DNA from: Talinum fruticosum
Taxonomy: Eukaryota > Streptophyta > Magnoliopsida > Caryophyllales > Talinaceae
Direction of reading: 5' to 3'
Assembly (NCBI GenBank): GCA_021018815.1
Contig: JAITYX010000058.1
Location: 1,071,001 to 1,135,000, forward strand
DNA length: 64,000 nucleotides
This document shows positions 1 through 10,018 of this stretch, piece by piece (within the stretch, counting starts at the first letter, position 1; each line of letters starts with the position of its first letter). The position numbers and the translations under genes were made by a program. The notes under the pieces are model-generated. The model saw only the letters and a list, made by a program, of their open reading frames with translations. It ran no database searches and was not told the origin of the DNA.

Positions 1-212
1 CTCTTTACAGGGGAGGTGTCCGGCAGGGTGCTCGGGCAACGACAAGGTCAGCGACAGCCACACCCATGCACGGCATGGTGCGGCAGCACATCAAAGACAT
101 TGTCTACGGTGATCATGGCCCTCCCCTATCCCGGGGGATAATAGACCCACCCGGGCTCGGGTTTCGCTTACGGAGCGGGTGCGACACAACGAATGTTGGC
201 TATCGGATGTGG
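1..212 (+). repeat. Left arm of a ~200 bp inverted repeat
   Basis: This stretch reads, in reverse complement and with scattered mismatches, as 4192-4392. Shared blocks include 'ggaggtgtccggc', 'catcaaagacattgtcta' (one base differs in the other arm) and 'atcatggccctcccctatcc', which is identical. The arm is cut by the window edge. Before TEK-1 inserted, the two arms were separated by only about 520 bp. Long terminal inverted repeats of this size suit a Mutator-like or fold-back element, but an inverted duplication of rDNA spacer is also possible because rDNA lies just to the right. Origin is inference. Confidence 0.6.
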
Positions 213-729
213 GTTTCGGAAAATCGTTGTTGCCTCGCCTCAACCTTCCTATGGACCCTAGCCCTCGTGGAATCTTGATGCCCGTTGTAGGTGGCGATGA
301 AGCGGTGCCTTGGACCCGAGTATCACCTGGGAAACGGCGGACTAGCAACAATGGGCTTGGATGTCGGATTTTCAAAAATTGTTGCTAGGAAAGCCTTATC
401 CTCGGGTGATGCCAAGGCCCTTGACGATAGGGATGCCACCATGGGTGGGGAATGCCCCCTCACCCGAGAATGGGAACGCCGACGAGTGTTCACCGGAAAA
501 CTGCGAGTGGACGGGCCACACGTTCCCCCTTTTGTTGCTTGACGTACCACCACCCCTCGTCCCAGGCGGATGATGGGACGCCGCAGAGGCGGGTGCTGCA
601 TGGGGAAACTTGTGCGGCGCCCAAGACCCGGCACCCGTGACGCCTGTGGTGTGACGACAAACTCATTGGCTGTGAGATTTAAGCGGAGACGTGTTTCCTA
701 TAACGTGGGATGATTGTTGCAAACGTGGT
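213..729. other. GC-rich spacer between the inverted arms, unidentified
   Basis: The sequence is visibly richer in G and C than the rest of the window. It has several overlapping open frames on both strands, none of which resembles a protein I recognise. I see no rRNA core here. It may be the interior of a non-autonomous element bounded by the two arms, or rDNA intergenic spacer. I could not decide between these. Confidence 0.35.
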
Positions 730-734
730 GAGAG

Positions 735-3700
735 TGTAACACCCTAAAACCCACCCTAGGAGTATTACATCGCTGAGTTCCTCAAAGGAACTCCCAAGGC
801 TCTTTCGGTGTTGGTTTGACTTTCTAATTCCAACATAAGGTAATAGAGGTAAATTTTCCAAAAGAGTTTGAAAATTTTCTAAAAATTTCGGCAAAGTTCC
901 ATTTGTAATAGGGACCATCCCCTAGACTTAAAGCCTTGAAACCCTGCAAAAGAATCATAATATAATTCAACGAGCCACACGCTCGGAGTACACAACTCAA
1001 CGGCCACTCACCGGAGTCTAACCAATCGTGCATAAAGACTTAAAACATTCTAAATGGTTCATGATACATCCGATACAAACTATATGAACTAAATTACAAC
1101 TATAATACTTAGAAATATAAGAATTGCACATCAGCAACTTGAGTCACTTTAGCAAACAACAGTCAGCAAACGGCATGTAGGAGTCCGGAATATGCTAAGC
1201 ACGTAACAATCCTTCGAGAGTGTACCCGCAACACCGAGGAGGGGAAAATGGGGAAATTTGTGGGGGTGAGCAAACCGCACGCTCACCGGAGAGTCTTACA
1301 CTCTTAAAATGAAAATTCTTTACACATACTACTCATAATAATGAAATCAGTGAAAGTATAATAACGTAATACAAATCTAGATACTTTTCAATGAAATCTC
1401 CTAAAACCTCTTGTATCTTAAAGATCATAGCATTTTAATCATTTAAAAGCACGATTTGTAATCATTTTGGGAATTGAATCACTTTAAACAAGGTGGTGCA
1501 ATCATATGCACTTTCTTTCTAATACTTTTAGTCATATATTGAATATCCTTTCGGGGCTTGAGACAATTGAACTAGCACCAGACGGTTTCTCGGGGCGCGA
1601 CCCTTGACTTAGGTTCTCGGGACCTATCTTTAGTCAAATACCTAGAAGGCTCCGCTTTCCTCGTTAGGAAAGAATCAACCTCTCCGGTTGATGGGCATCC
1701 TGATATGCAAGAACCCCATGGCCCGATACGCACAACCACCTCCTTCCTCTCGGTCTAAACAATCCTTAGCCCAAAATACGTTCAAAATTGAAGTGAATCA
1801 CAATCATTTATCAAACTTGGTTTCAAACCACAATCTCAAATCAGTTCAATATCATAGAAGTCATGGCACCACGTGCGACCCCTCTAAATTCACTTTCTCA
1901 ACTCAGTTTCACTTCTTTATAACACATTTCAAGTTCGAAAAGCATTTCTCAATAATCATACTCAAGTAGCGTTTTGCATAAACATTTGAACTCTTTTCAA
2001 AACTAACTTTTGAGCGTTGTTTAGAATCAAATCACTTCACGTGTCAAGCATCTCTATACTAAGACTTAACATTCCAAACTAGCACATTAATTCAAGGATT
2101 CACCCAAGTACATAACATCTCATATTCATCCATATTCTATTCAAGCAAGTCTCCTATTTCCCATATACGTAATTCTTGCTTCACTCGCTTTTCCAAGTCA
2201 CAATAAATCAATATAGATACCTATTCCCGTGATACTCCAAATTCTCGCTCCTTTTCTACACTCTAACATTCGTATTCCTTAACTTGATTCATTTTTAAGC
2301 ACAACGAACTTAGCAACTAAAACTCCTCCGAGGCACAATAACCACAAGTGGTAAAACCATACATAATCACAACCCATCATAATTTAGCCTAAATTGTCAC
2401 AACTCGTCACAAACTACCATATTCAATTCGAACCCGCATATTATATCTTCCTAATCTTTTCTTTTGCTAATTTAGTTCACAAGAGCCACAATATCCACGA
2501 ATAATTATACCTTAACCCAAAGGTCGTAACTCTTCACATAATATCATCCGTCCTCAAATTCTTATATTATGTCTCCATATCCTTAGCTAACTCTCTAACG
2601 CCCATACTCCGCCATATAACTCTTAATCTCACTTTTTACTCAATTTCCTCTAGCTCCGCTTATCTTCAAGTCTAGTTCAACCTCAAGAATTTAAATATGT
2701 TTTGAACTCAATTAACCTAGCAATCATCCATTTCTCACTCCCACGCCTCCATTATGCATTAATTAAAATGACCTCCTATTCCTTTTTTATTCCAAATCTC
2801 CAATTCTTAATATAATTATTTATAATTTAACTCCGAAAACTCAGGAAGTCACAATTGATTCAACTGTCGCTCAACCGACATTCTACCACCAAAATCACAA
2901 GAATTCCATTGTCACTAGCTGAACTCCTAATATCACCCACAAGACCTTAACAATCTACTTCAATTAGATTCTCTAATGTCCCAATTCAGGCCCTTAATAC
3001 TCAATCGGATTGTCTCGGGGTTCGAATTCAGCCCTAACTACTTCCTAAATTCATTCTATAGCACAACCATTCAATAATCGCAATAAATATTCAATGTTCA
3101 TAGCAAAATTCAATTGAGTTTCGAAATTACTATTAATTTAGAGTATAAGACTACCCACCTCGAATTAGGGATTGGAATTGATTTGGTTTGGAGCTCGCCT
3201 CCCCTCTTCATCTTTCTTTGCTTCTCATTCCCGGGTTCCCAACCTTTTGCATTCTATCTCTCACCTCGCTTTGTTTCTCGCTCGGTCTCTCACCTCTCGT
3301 GCATCTCCTGGCCTCGGTTGCTTGCTTGCCCTGGTTTTGTTTGCCCTGTCTTCGGTTCTCGCTGTCTCTCGATCTCGCCGGTCCCCCTCATTTTCTTGCT
3401 CGCCGGTGGATGTTCTTGCCGTTCAAGTGTTCCTCTTTTCCCTCCGTTCATCCTCCCGCTCGGGGCTACTTCTTTCTATGTGTCCGCTCTCGCCCTCACC
3501 CTCGGTTCCCTCTATCTATTTCTCCATATTGTCCTCTCGCTCTCTTTTTGCTCTTCTTCTTCTTCGCTCATCGATCGTCATCCTCGCCGTTCAGGGCCCT
3601 CAATCCCCGCTTTCTCTCCCTTTCCTCACCGGCCGCAACATTCTTGCCGTTTAGGAGGGCCACAGGCCATCGGGCTTCGGCTCTCGTGCTCTCTCGCTCC

Positions 3701-4187
3701 GCTCTCGTTTCTATTCCCCCTTTTTCCTCTCGTTTTTGCTCGGCTTCTCCTTTTCCCGAGCCTTTCTTCTTTCTTTTTCCACTTAACCTCTTCTTTCTCT
3801 TTTTTTTCTTTTTGCGGTGGCTTCATCGCCTAAATGCCACCACAACCCCACTTGTTACACTAATCAAGCCCTTAGCTAAATACTTAATCCCCCTTCTCAC
3901 TCCTCTTTCCCTTTTCATTTGATAAACGTAATAATTATTAAACCCACGTACGTAACATAAGTAGTTTCGGATTTTTATTTAGCTAGTTCGGGCGGAGAAT
4001 TCGGAGGAAGGAATTAATACGCTTCACTCGATAATAGTTACGCGAACTAATAATAATTCACTCAAATAAATTCACGAATATGTATATCCACGTATATATT
4101 TTACTCATTCGACCGACTCTATTTAATTAAAACTAAATAATTAAGTTAACTCATATAACTACCTAACCCAAAATTACAGGTTTTACA
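735..4187 (-). mobile_element. TEK-1: solo LTR of a Tekay-like Ty3/gypsy element
   Basis: Read on the minus strand the element begins TGTAAAACCTGTAATTTT at 4187 and ends in ...GGGTGTTACA at 735. It is flanked by a 5 bp direct repeat GAGAG (730-734 and 4188-4192). No primer site or coding domain lies between, so this is a solo LTR of 3453 bp left by LTR-LTR recombination. Relationship to TEK-2 (25836-28537) is shown by the shared block around 968-988, 'ctccgagcgtgtggctcgtt' on the minus strand, and by the same start TGTAA-ACC. The plus strand from about 3190 to 3830 is almost pure C/T. The long open frames there (239, 160 and 244 residues, rich in Ser, Leu, Phe) come from that composition and are not genes. 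Tekay assignment is inference from LTR length, termini and relatives. Confidence 0.8.
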
Positions 4188-4191
4188 GAGA

Positions 4192-4392
4192 GCCAACATC
4201 CGTTGCATCTCACTGCTACATAAGCGACACGCAAGCCCGGGGTGGGTCCGTCATCCGCCCGGGATAGGGGAGGGCCATGATCCCATAGACAATGTCTTTG
4301 ACGTGCTGCCACACTATGCCGTGTGTGGGCGTGGCTGTCGTGAACCTTGTTGCTACCCAATCGCCCGCCGGACACCTCCCTTATAAAGAGTC
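4192..4392 (-). repeat. Right arm of the ~200 bp inverted repeat
   Basis: This is the reverse complement of 1-212 with moderate divergence. TEK-1 inserted at the inner edge of this arm, where its right-hand target duplication GAGAG overlaps the first base of the arm. Beyond the arm, 4393-4591 is AT-rich and I see nothing in it apart from the sequence leading into the 18S fragment. Confidence 0.6.
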
Positions 4393-4591
4393 TTAAGTGG
4401 TTTGGCCAACTCTACGAGTAGTAGACATGAAAGGGTTCAAAAACTCATACCAGGGTTTTTTGAAGTTCTAGATTTTTATAATTTTTTCTAAGGATATCAC
4501 TAGAAAGATAATGATGTAATTTACTAGAAAATATTTTTCCTAATTTGTTTCGCAATCGAATTATTTATTATTTTTTAGTTCAAAAAAGGAA

Positions 4592-5370
4592 AAAATCCTA
4601 TAAATTGAAAGACGAACAAGCTGCGAAAACATTTTCCAAGGATGTTTTCATTAATCAAGAATGAAAATTGGGGGCTCAAAGACGATAAGAAACCGTCACG
4701 GTCTCAACCATAAAGGATGTAGACCGGGGATCATCTAATGTTGCTTTTAGGATGTCGTCGGCACCTTGTGAGAAATCAAATTTTTGGGTTCCTGGGGAGG
4801 GGTATGGTCACAAGGCTAAAACTTAAAGGAATTGACGAAAGGACACCACCAGGAGTGGAGCCCGCTGCTTAATTTGACTGAACATGAACATGGGGAAACT
4901 TACCAGGTCTACACATAGTAAGGATTGACAAGCCGAGAGCTCTTTCTTTATTCTATGGGTGGTGGTGCATGGCCATTCTTAGTTGGTGGAGCGATTTGTC
5001 TAGTTAATTCCATTAACAAACGAGACCTCGGCCTGCTAACTAGCTATGTAGAGGTAACCCATCATAGCTAGCTTCTTAGAGGGACTATGGCCTTCCAAGC
5101 CACGAAAGTTTGAGGCAATAACAAGTCCGTGATGCCTTTAGATGTTTAGGGCTACACGCCCGCTATACTCGATATATTCAATGAGTCTATAGCCTTAGCT
5201 GGCAGGCCCGTCGCTCCTACCAATTAAATGGTCCGGTGAAGTGTTCGGATTGCGGCGACGTGGGCGGCTTGCTACTGCCAACGTCGCGAGAAGTCCACTA
5301 AACCTTATCATTTAAACGAAGGAGAAGTCGTAACAAGGTTTCCTTAGATGAACCTGCGGAAGGATCATTG
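4592..5370 (+). pseudogene. 18S rRNA pseudogene, 3' third with an internal deletion
   Basis: The stretch follows the 3' part of plant 18S rRNA in order: 'gaaagacgaac' near 4602, 'tctcaaccataaa' near 4702, 'ggaattgacg' near 4830, 'gggtggtggtgcatgg' near 4957, and the universal 3' end 'aacctgcggaaggatcattg' ending at 5370. It starts abruptly, so roughly the first 1 kb of 18S is missing. At 5201-5215 the text jumps from the 'gacaggcccg' region directly to 'cccgtcgctcctacc', skipping the penultimate-helix region of roughly 150 bp. The shared 'cccg' at the joint suggests a microhomology deletion. Many substitutions are C to T or G to A, as expected for a silent methylated rDNA relic. It cannot be a working rRNA gene. 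Confidence 0.9.
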
Positions 5371-5551
5371 TCAAAACCTACCCATCGGAACGACCCGCGG
5401 ACGAGTTGTATCACTCGGGAGGCACGTCTCGGCCCCTTCCCGGCAAAACAACGAACCCTGGCATGGTCCGCGCCAAGGATCACGAATTCATGGATTGCCC
5501 GCCCGCGCACAGTCCACCAACCCGCGGGCGACACCTGTCCTTACTTAAACG
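5371..5551 (+). other. ITS1 spacer of the rDNA pseudogene
   Basis: It lies between the 18S 3' end and the 5.8S start. It contains the conserved angiosperm ITS1 core around 5460-5483 (GGC...GCGCCAAGGA), which supports a flowering-plant source. At about 180 bp it is somewhat short for ITS1. The open frames here (for example 5348-5548, 5368-5613 and 5298-5534 on the minus strand) are chance frames in GC-rich spacer. Confidence 0.8.
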
Positions 5552-5632
5552 TAACGACTCTAGACAATAGATATCTCGGCTTTCACATTGATGAAGAACA
5601 TAACAAAATGTGATACTTGGTGTGAATTGTAG
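5552..5632 (+). pseudogene. 5.8S rRNA pseudogene, 5' half only
   Basis: The 5.8S hallmarks 'atatctcggct', 'gatgaagaaca' and 'gatacttggtgtgaattg' appear in order, with several transitions. The gene stops at about 5632, where it should continue into the conserved GAATCCCGTGAACC block, and joins the end of LINE-1 a few bases later. No ITS2 or 25S follows. Confidence 0.88.
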
Positions 5633-5699
5633 TTTTCCTTAATCCCAACCCCCATCTTTTCGGGGAATAAATTTTATCCCAAGACACTAAAGGTAAACC

Positions 5700-6960
5700 T
5701 CTAATATCTTGAGACTTTTTTCAAAAAGTCATGGTTAATCTTATCAAGCGCATTAGATGTGGCTTTTGGTCGCTTGAAGCATTGCATAGTATGGCAGGTA
5801 ATGATTCTTGGTTAGATTGAATAAGAACCACTATGCCTGCTTTAGAAAGTAAATTAGCTTTTCAATTCGAAGTTTACCATCTGCTTTGGTAAGAATATTA
5901 GCAAAGGTATGTTAAAAAATATATATATATATTAGCAAAGGTATTGTAATTGGTTCTCCCTTTGAAAACAGGGTATCCTAAATATTTTCCTAAGGATTCT
6001 CTATGTAGTATGTTAAAGATAGAAGCAACAATGTTCCTATCTACAGCTGTTGCATTTTTCGAGAACACCGGAGCCGACTTATGGAAGGTAATAAATTGTC
6101 TCGATTGATTGCAAAACTTATTCAAAATATCATTAAGTCTAAAACATGTTGCTTGATTTATCTTACAAAAAAAGTAGACTATCATCTGCAAAAAGCAAAC
6201 AAGGAATTTTTTGAGCTTGTGAACAAATTTTGATTCCAATATTAGCTTTTGGCTTCATAGCGACCATATGAAGTCCGTAATCTAAAACATCCATGCAAAG
6301 GATAAACAAATAAGGTGGCAGAGGATCAACTTGTATGAGTCCTTTAGATGGTTTAAAATAACCCATAGGATTCATCATTAATCACAGTAGAATAGGACAC
6401 AAATGTAATACACTCTTTAATCCAATTGATCCAGGTTTGATGAAACCCCAAATCCCTTAAATAGGCAAGAATAAAATCTCATTTCACTCTATCATATGCT
6501 TTTTCATATCCAACTTGAGACCAATATATGCTTGTTTTCCTTTTATATTGCCAAACTTGTTAATAATCTCATCAGCCAAAATAATATTATAATGAATATC
6601 TCTATTCGAACAAAGACACTTTAATAAAGACTAATAATCCTCTGTAAGATAGGTCTTAATCGATTAATAATAAGAACTTTAGAAATAATTTTTTACAAAC
6701 TTTACATAGACTAAATGTTCTAAATTGAGAAGTTAATGAAGGGTTATGAACCTTAGGAATTAAGGCAATAAAAGTACGATTAACTTCTTTGAGCAGCTTG
6801 CCCTTCTAAAAAATCCAAGATACAACTAATAATATCCTTCCCAATAACATCCCAATGCTGTTGAAATAACTCTACCCCAAATCCATAAGGACCAGGAGCC
6901 TTTGCGGGGTTCATTTGGAAGACAACCGTCTTTATTTCCTCTAGAGTAACTGGTGAAATA
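5700..6960 (-). pseudogene. LINE-1 reverse transcriptase remnants
   Basis: Several pieces follow on the minus strand. Near 6900 is an 'NPAKAPGPYGFGVELFQQHW'-like stretch (fingers region). Around 6163-6378 are 'PYLFILCMDVL' and 'CLLFADDSLLFL', the latter carrying the catalytic F-A-D-D motif. Around 5898-6239 is 'FHKSAPVFSKNA' followed by 'HRESLGKYLGYPVFKGR'. Further down, to 5640, is the post-RT region typical of plant L1 elements. The pieces lie in different frames. The domain would copy LINE RNA at the nicked target. Confidence 0.85.
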
Positions 6961-7559
6961 AGCTTAATATTTTAATTATTAGTAATAAACGGCACAAACT
7001 TTATCAGTAATTTACCCAACTGAATCATCTTTAATTCTAGTAATATATTTGTCCTTTGTTTCCTAGCAACACAACATCCGTAAAAATTCCTATCACTTTT
7101 GGTGAGCCACTTTTTCTATTGAACTTTCCTCAATACTTTTGATTAAACATAAGTAACCTCTCTCTTTGTTTAATCGATCCGGAATGCCAGTGAAGAAGTC
7201 TAAGGCTACAAGGATCATTAATTAATCTATCCTCCACTTTTTGTAATTGCATAGAATTCCTATCCACACGCTGACCGTAATTGCTACATACTCTACCAGC
7301 CCATTATTTAAGGTTGACTTTAATATTTTTCGAGTGTATCGAAGACCTTGAACATACATGTTCCTTTATGGAAACCTGTTCCACTGATCTTTAATAATTT
7401 TTTTAACATCTTCATAGCCTGACCAATAATTTTGAAATCTAAATTTTCTACATTGATTGTACACTCTATCTAGGTCAATATTTAACATGATTAACTATGG
7501 TTCGAGCATGAAAAAGGCCCATGCGAAACTGAGAAATATGGGTATAAATTGAGCCAATC

Positions 7560-7800
7560 CCTCCGAGAAATTGCTGTATCCAATATCTCACAAATAAGCT
7601 GACCTTTCAAAAAAAATTTCTATGTAAATATCCTACTGACAGAGGGAATAGATTCAACCTGAATCGTTGAGAGAAAATTTCTCATTTGTTGACCATTAAC
7701 CATAGATAGATTTTGTCCACCCATTTTCTCATTTAAATTCTCTGTTTCATTAAAATCACCTATAATACACCAAGGTAAATTAATAAGACAGTTAAGCTTC
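7560..7800 (-). pseudogene. LINE-1 AP-endonuclease fragment
   Basis: The minus-strand translation from about 7790 downwards reads WCIIGDFNETENLNEKMGG, which contains the GDFN motif of the APE-type endonuclease that nicks target DNA for LINE insertion. It is followed by QNLSMVNGQQMRNF before degenerating. Only the C-terminal part of the domain remains. This order, upstream of the RT on the same strand, supports the LINE call. Confidence 0.8.
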
Positions 7801-7860
7801 TGAAGATGATTCCAAAAAGCATATATTTGGATAAAATCACCTATAATACACCAAGGTGTT

Positions 7861-9835
7861 TAAAGCACATTTGATTGATAGAATGCATCAATGACAAGTA
7901 GCGTGTTTGTTCAAATGAATCCTAGTCATTATACAATCCCTAGAGTTTTTATATGATAAACTATTTTCAAGGCATCTTTTAATGTCCCTAAACAGTCAAG
8001 GTAAAGAACCCAGAAGAACATGCTTATAAATTGTCTAATTCAGTGTCATAGAAAATGAGGAACTCGAAGAGTGCATACAACCATATATTTGGACACTTTG
8101 GACAATTATTTGAAAACTAGAAAGTTGGAACCTTGCGTGTTAATGATTCATTATGAAATTAGTAAAAATAGAAATGCACAATTTTATTTGGAAAACTTAG
8201 CACAAAAGCAGCAATTTACATTGACATGTTCCTAAGAGATTAAAATTTTTTTGTGCTATATTTGGTGCTATATGCTAACAAGTGACGGATTGTCTAGATT
8301 ATATTAAGCTTGATTGGCTGGCAATATCATGTCATGATTACATTCTATTAGTATATTTTAATTGATTGACAAATGACAATCATGTCATGCAGGCTGGTTT
8401 CTTTCAAGAAGAGAAAAGAAAGCTCAAGTTTCTTATGGAAGCAGAGAGAAGCAAATTCTTGTACATTTCCACATATGATAAAAAGGGTTGAAGACATCTT
8501 AACAATAGTAAGTTGAATTACTTTAAATAACATGTAAAGTGAATAAGGTGAAGAAATAATATCTTGAGCTAGCAACATTGGAAGACAATGGTTATTACAT
8601 CAAAAGAACTCATAAACCTTGTCTCCTAAGGAAAAAGTCTACAATCGATGATGCACACCTCAAGGCGTAAACGAGACATAAGTAAGAGTATTCTAGAACT
8701 TCATATAGCTGCTTCCAGCTATAATGATCTAATTATGATTGATTATTATAAATATAACATCGAGCTAATGATGAAGAGAGACACTCCATATACTTCACTA
8801 GGCCATATTGAAAAAGCTCCAAACTTGAAGAATAGTTTATTTATTTGAGAGAAATATAGGTTATTTTAGTGTTCTCCATTGTACTTTTCACAGTGCACTA
8901 ATTATAGACGTTTTACTTATTATCGACACTACTCTTTGTACACACATACTTGTGATCTTATGAGACAAGAGAGGGGAGAACTTGTAAGCAAGAATGTCAA
9001 TTGAGGGATTCTCATGTTCAAGTGAGGTCTTGGACAAATTTCTCTAAGTAAGGACTTGAAGGGTGCAAAGTTAAGGTTTAGAGGTGGACATTTGCAACTA
9101 TGATGTCAAGGGAAACTGATACGATGATGCTTTTTCAAAGCCTAAGGCTCCACCCTAGGCAATAACTAATTGACTCATACATACTACGGACATCGTTAAA
9201 AACAGAGTGACTAGTCATTAAGGAGTTTCATTGTGGTTGCCTCTCAAGCACACTTATACAACTCTCATCATTATCGAATCTCCCTCATTCACCAAGAGAC
9301 CCAAATCATCTAAATCCATTTACTACTCATGATCCGGGTACACAAGTGGCGATATTACTGGGTACACAGGTGGCGATATTATCGGGTACACAGGTGGCGA
9401 TATAGGTAAAGCAGGAGGCAAGGGTAAAGAATGCATGTCTGTTAGGTTCATCTCTAGAAAATACATGGGAAATGTGGCTAGAGTAAGGCCCCTAGGCTCG
9501 ACATAATCTCTAACCCCTACTTGCTTAGTCACATACGCCTAAGAAGTGTTATTAGCTCGCTAAAACTTTTCTCTATGGTTATGTGGATTACGAGTGATAC
9601 TAAAATCCCGATACTCGATATACATCTATGGAGGAATATCGGGAAAGCCACAAAACAATATGGTAATCCTCTTCTTGGAAAAACAAGTCCGGCATGCCCG
9701 CATACTTAGTCATAACAAAGGAAAGACTCGAAAGACGATCCATGAAATAATCTAGTGTCTCATAACAACGTACTTTATACTATAAGGGTAATCAATGTCT
9801 TCCATCCGTAACACGTATACATATAATCATATGTA
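7861..9835. other. Unassigned AT-rich region with small open frames
   Basis: I recognise no family here. Short open frames at 8348-8578 (minus), 8648-8848 (plus) and 9521-9709 (plus) show no motif I can name. The plus-strand piece 8388-8470 reads like a coding scrap but is too short to place. A 24 bp minisatellite lies at 9336-9406. The region may be old host sequence or very decayed elements. Confidence 0.3.
9336..9406 (-). repeat. 24 bp minisatellite, three units
   Basis: Units start at 9336, 9360 and 9384 with core 'gggtacac..gtggcgatat'. The unit is a multiple of three, and on the minus strand it keeps one frame within an open frame at 9323-9532, giving a repeated PPVYPIIS-like octapeptide. 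The proline-rich protein context resembles low-complexity linkers, but I cannot name a family. Confidence 0.6.
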
Positions 9836-10018
9836 AATCCGGGTATTGGACTGGGTGTCCAACGGGTTTTAATGGATGGCTTGAAAAAAATAGGGTCAAA
9901 ATCCATTTAATGACTTAAATGGACTGGGCATAAAGTGGGCCGCCAATTAAGTGAATTTTCGGGTCGGGACTGGGTGGGTAACCGGGCCGCCATTAACTCT
10001 ATTTGGGCTATTCACGCA

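Larger units (their letters stand above)
5638..7860 (-). mobile_element. LINE-1: L1-like non-LTR retrotransposon, truncated and decayed
   Basis: Read on the minus strand from 7860 to 5638 the order is endonuclease, reverse transcriptase, then the C-terminal region after RT, as in plant L1-type LINEs. The left end stops next to the 5.8S fragment and no poly(A) tail is visible, so the 3' end is missing. The 5' end also fades out near 7860. A 26 bp block (7751-7776) is repeated exactly at 7832-7857 with different downstream sequence, so the 5' end is rearranged. Stops and frameshifts are frequent and the element is dead. A short duplicate 'attagcaaaggta' with an AT run interrupts it at 5888-5942. 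Confidence 0.85.

Noticed and set aside
91..640. Multiple overlapping open frames at the left edge (60-103 residues)
   Set aside because: GC-rich sequence with open frames on both strands and no recognisable domain; part lies in the inverted arm.
3114..3922. Long overlapping plus-strand open frames (239, 160, 244 residues), Ser/Leu/Phe-rich
   Set aside because: They lie in the C/T-rich tract of solo LTR TEK-1, overlap in three frames, and have no motif. Open length is due to the lack of purines, hence of stop codons.
8348..8848. Possible small host genes (76 and 66 residues)
   Set aside because: No domain, no splice or promoter context that I could support, AT-rich surroundings.
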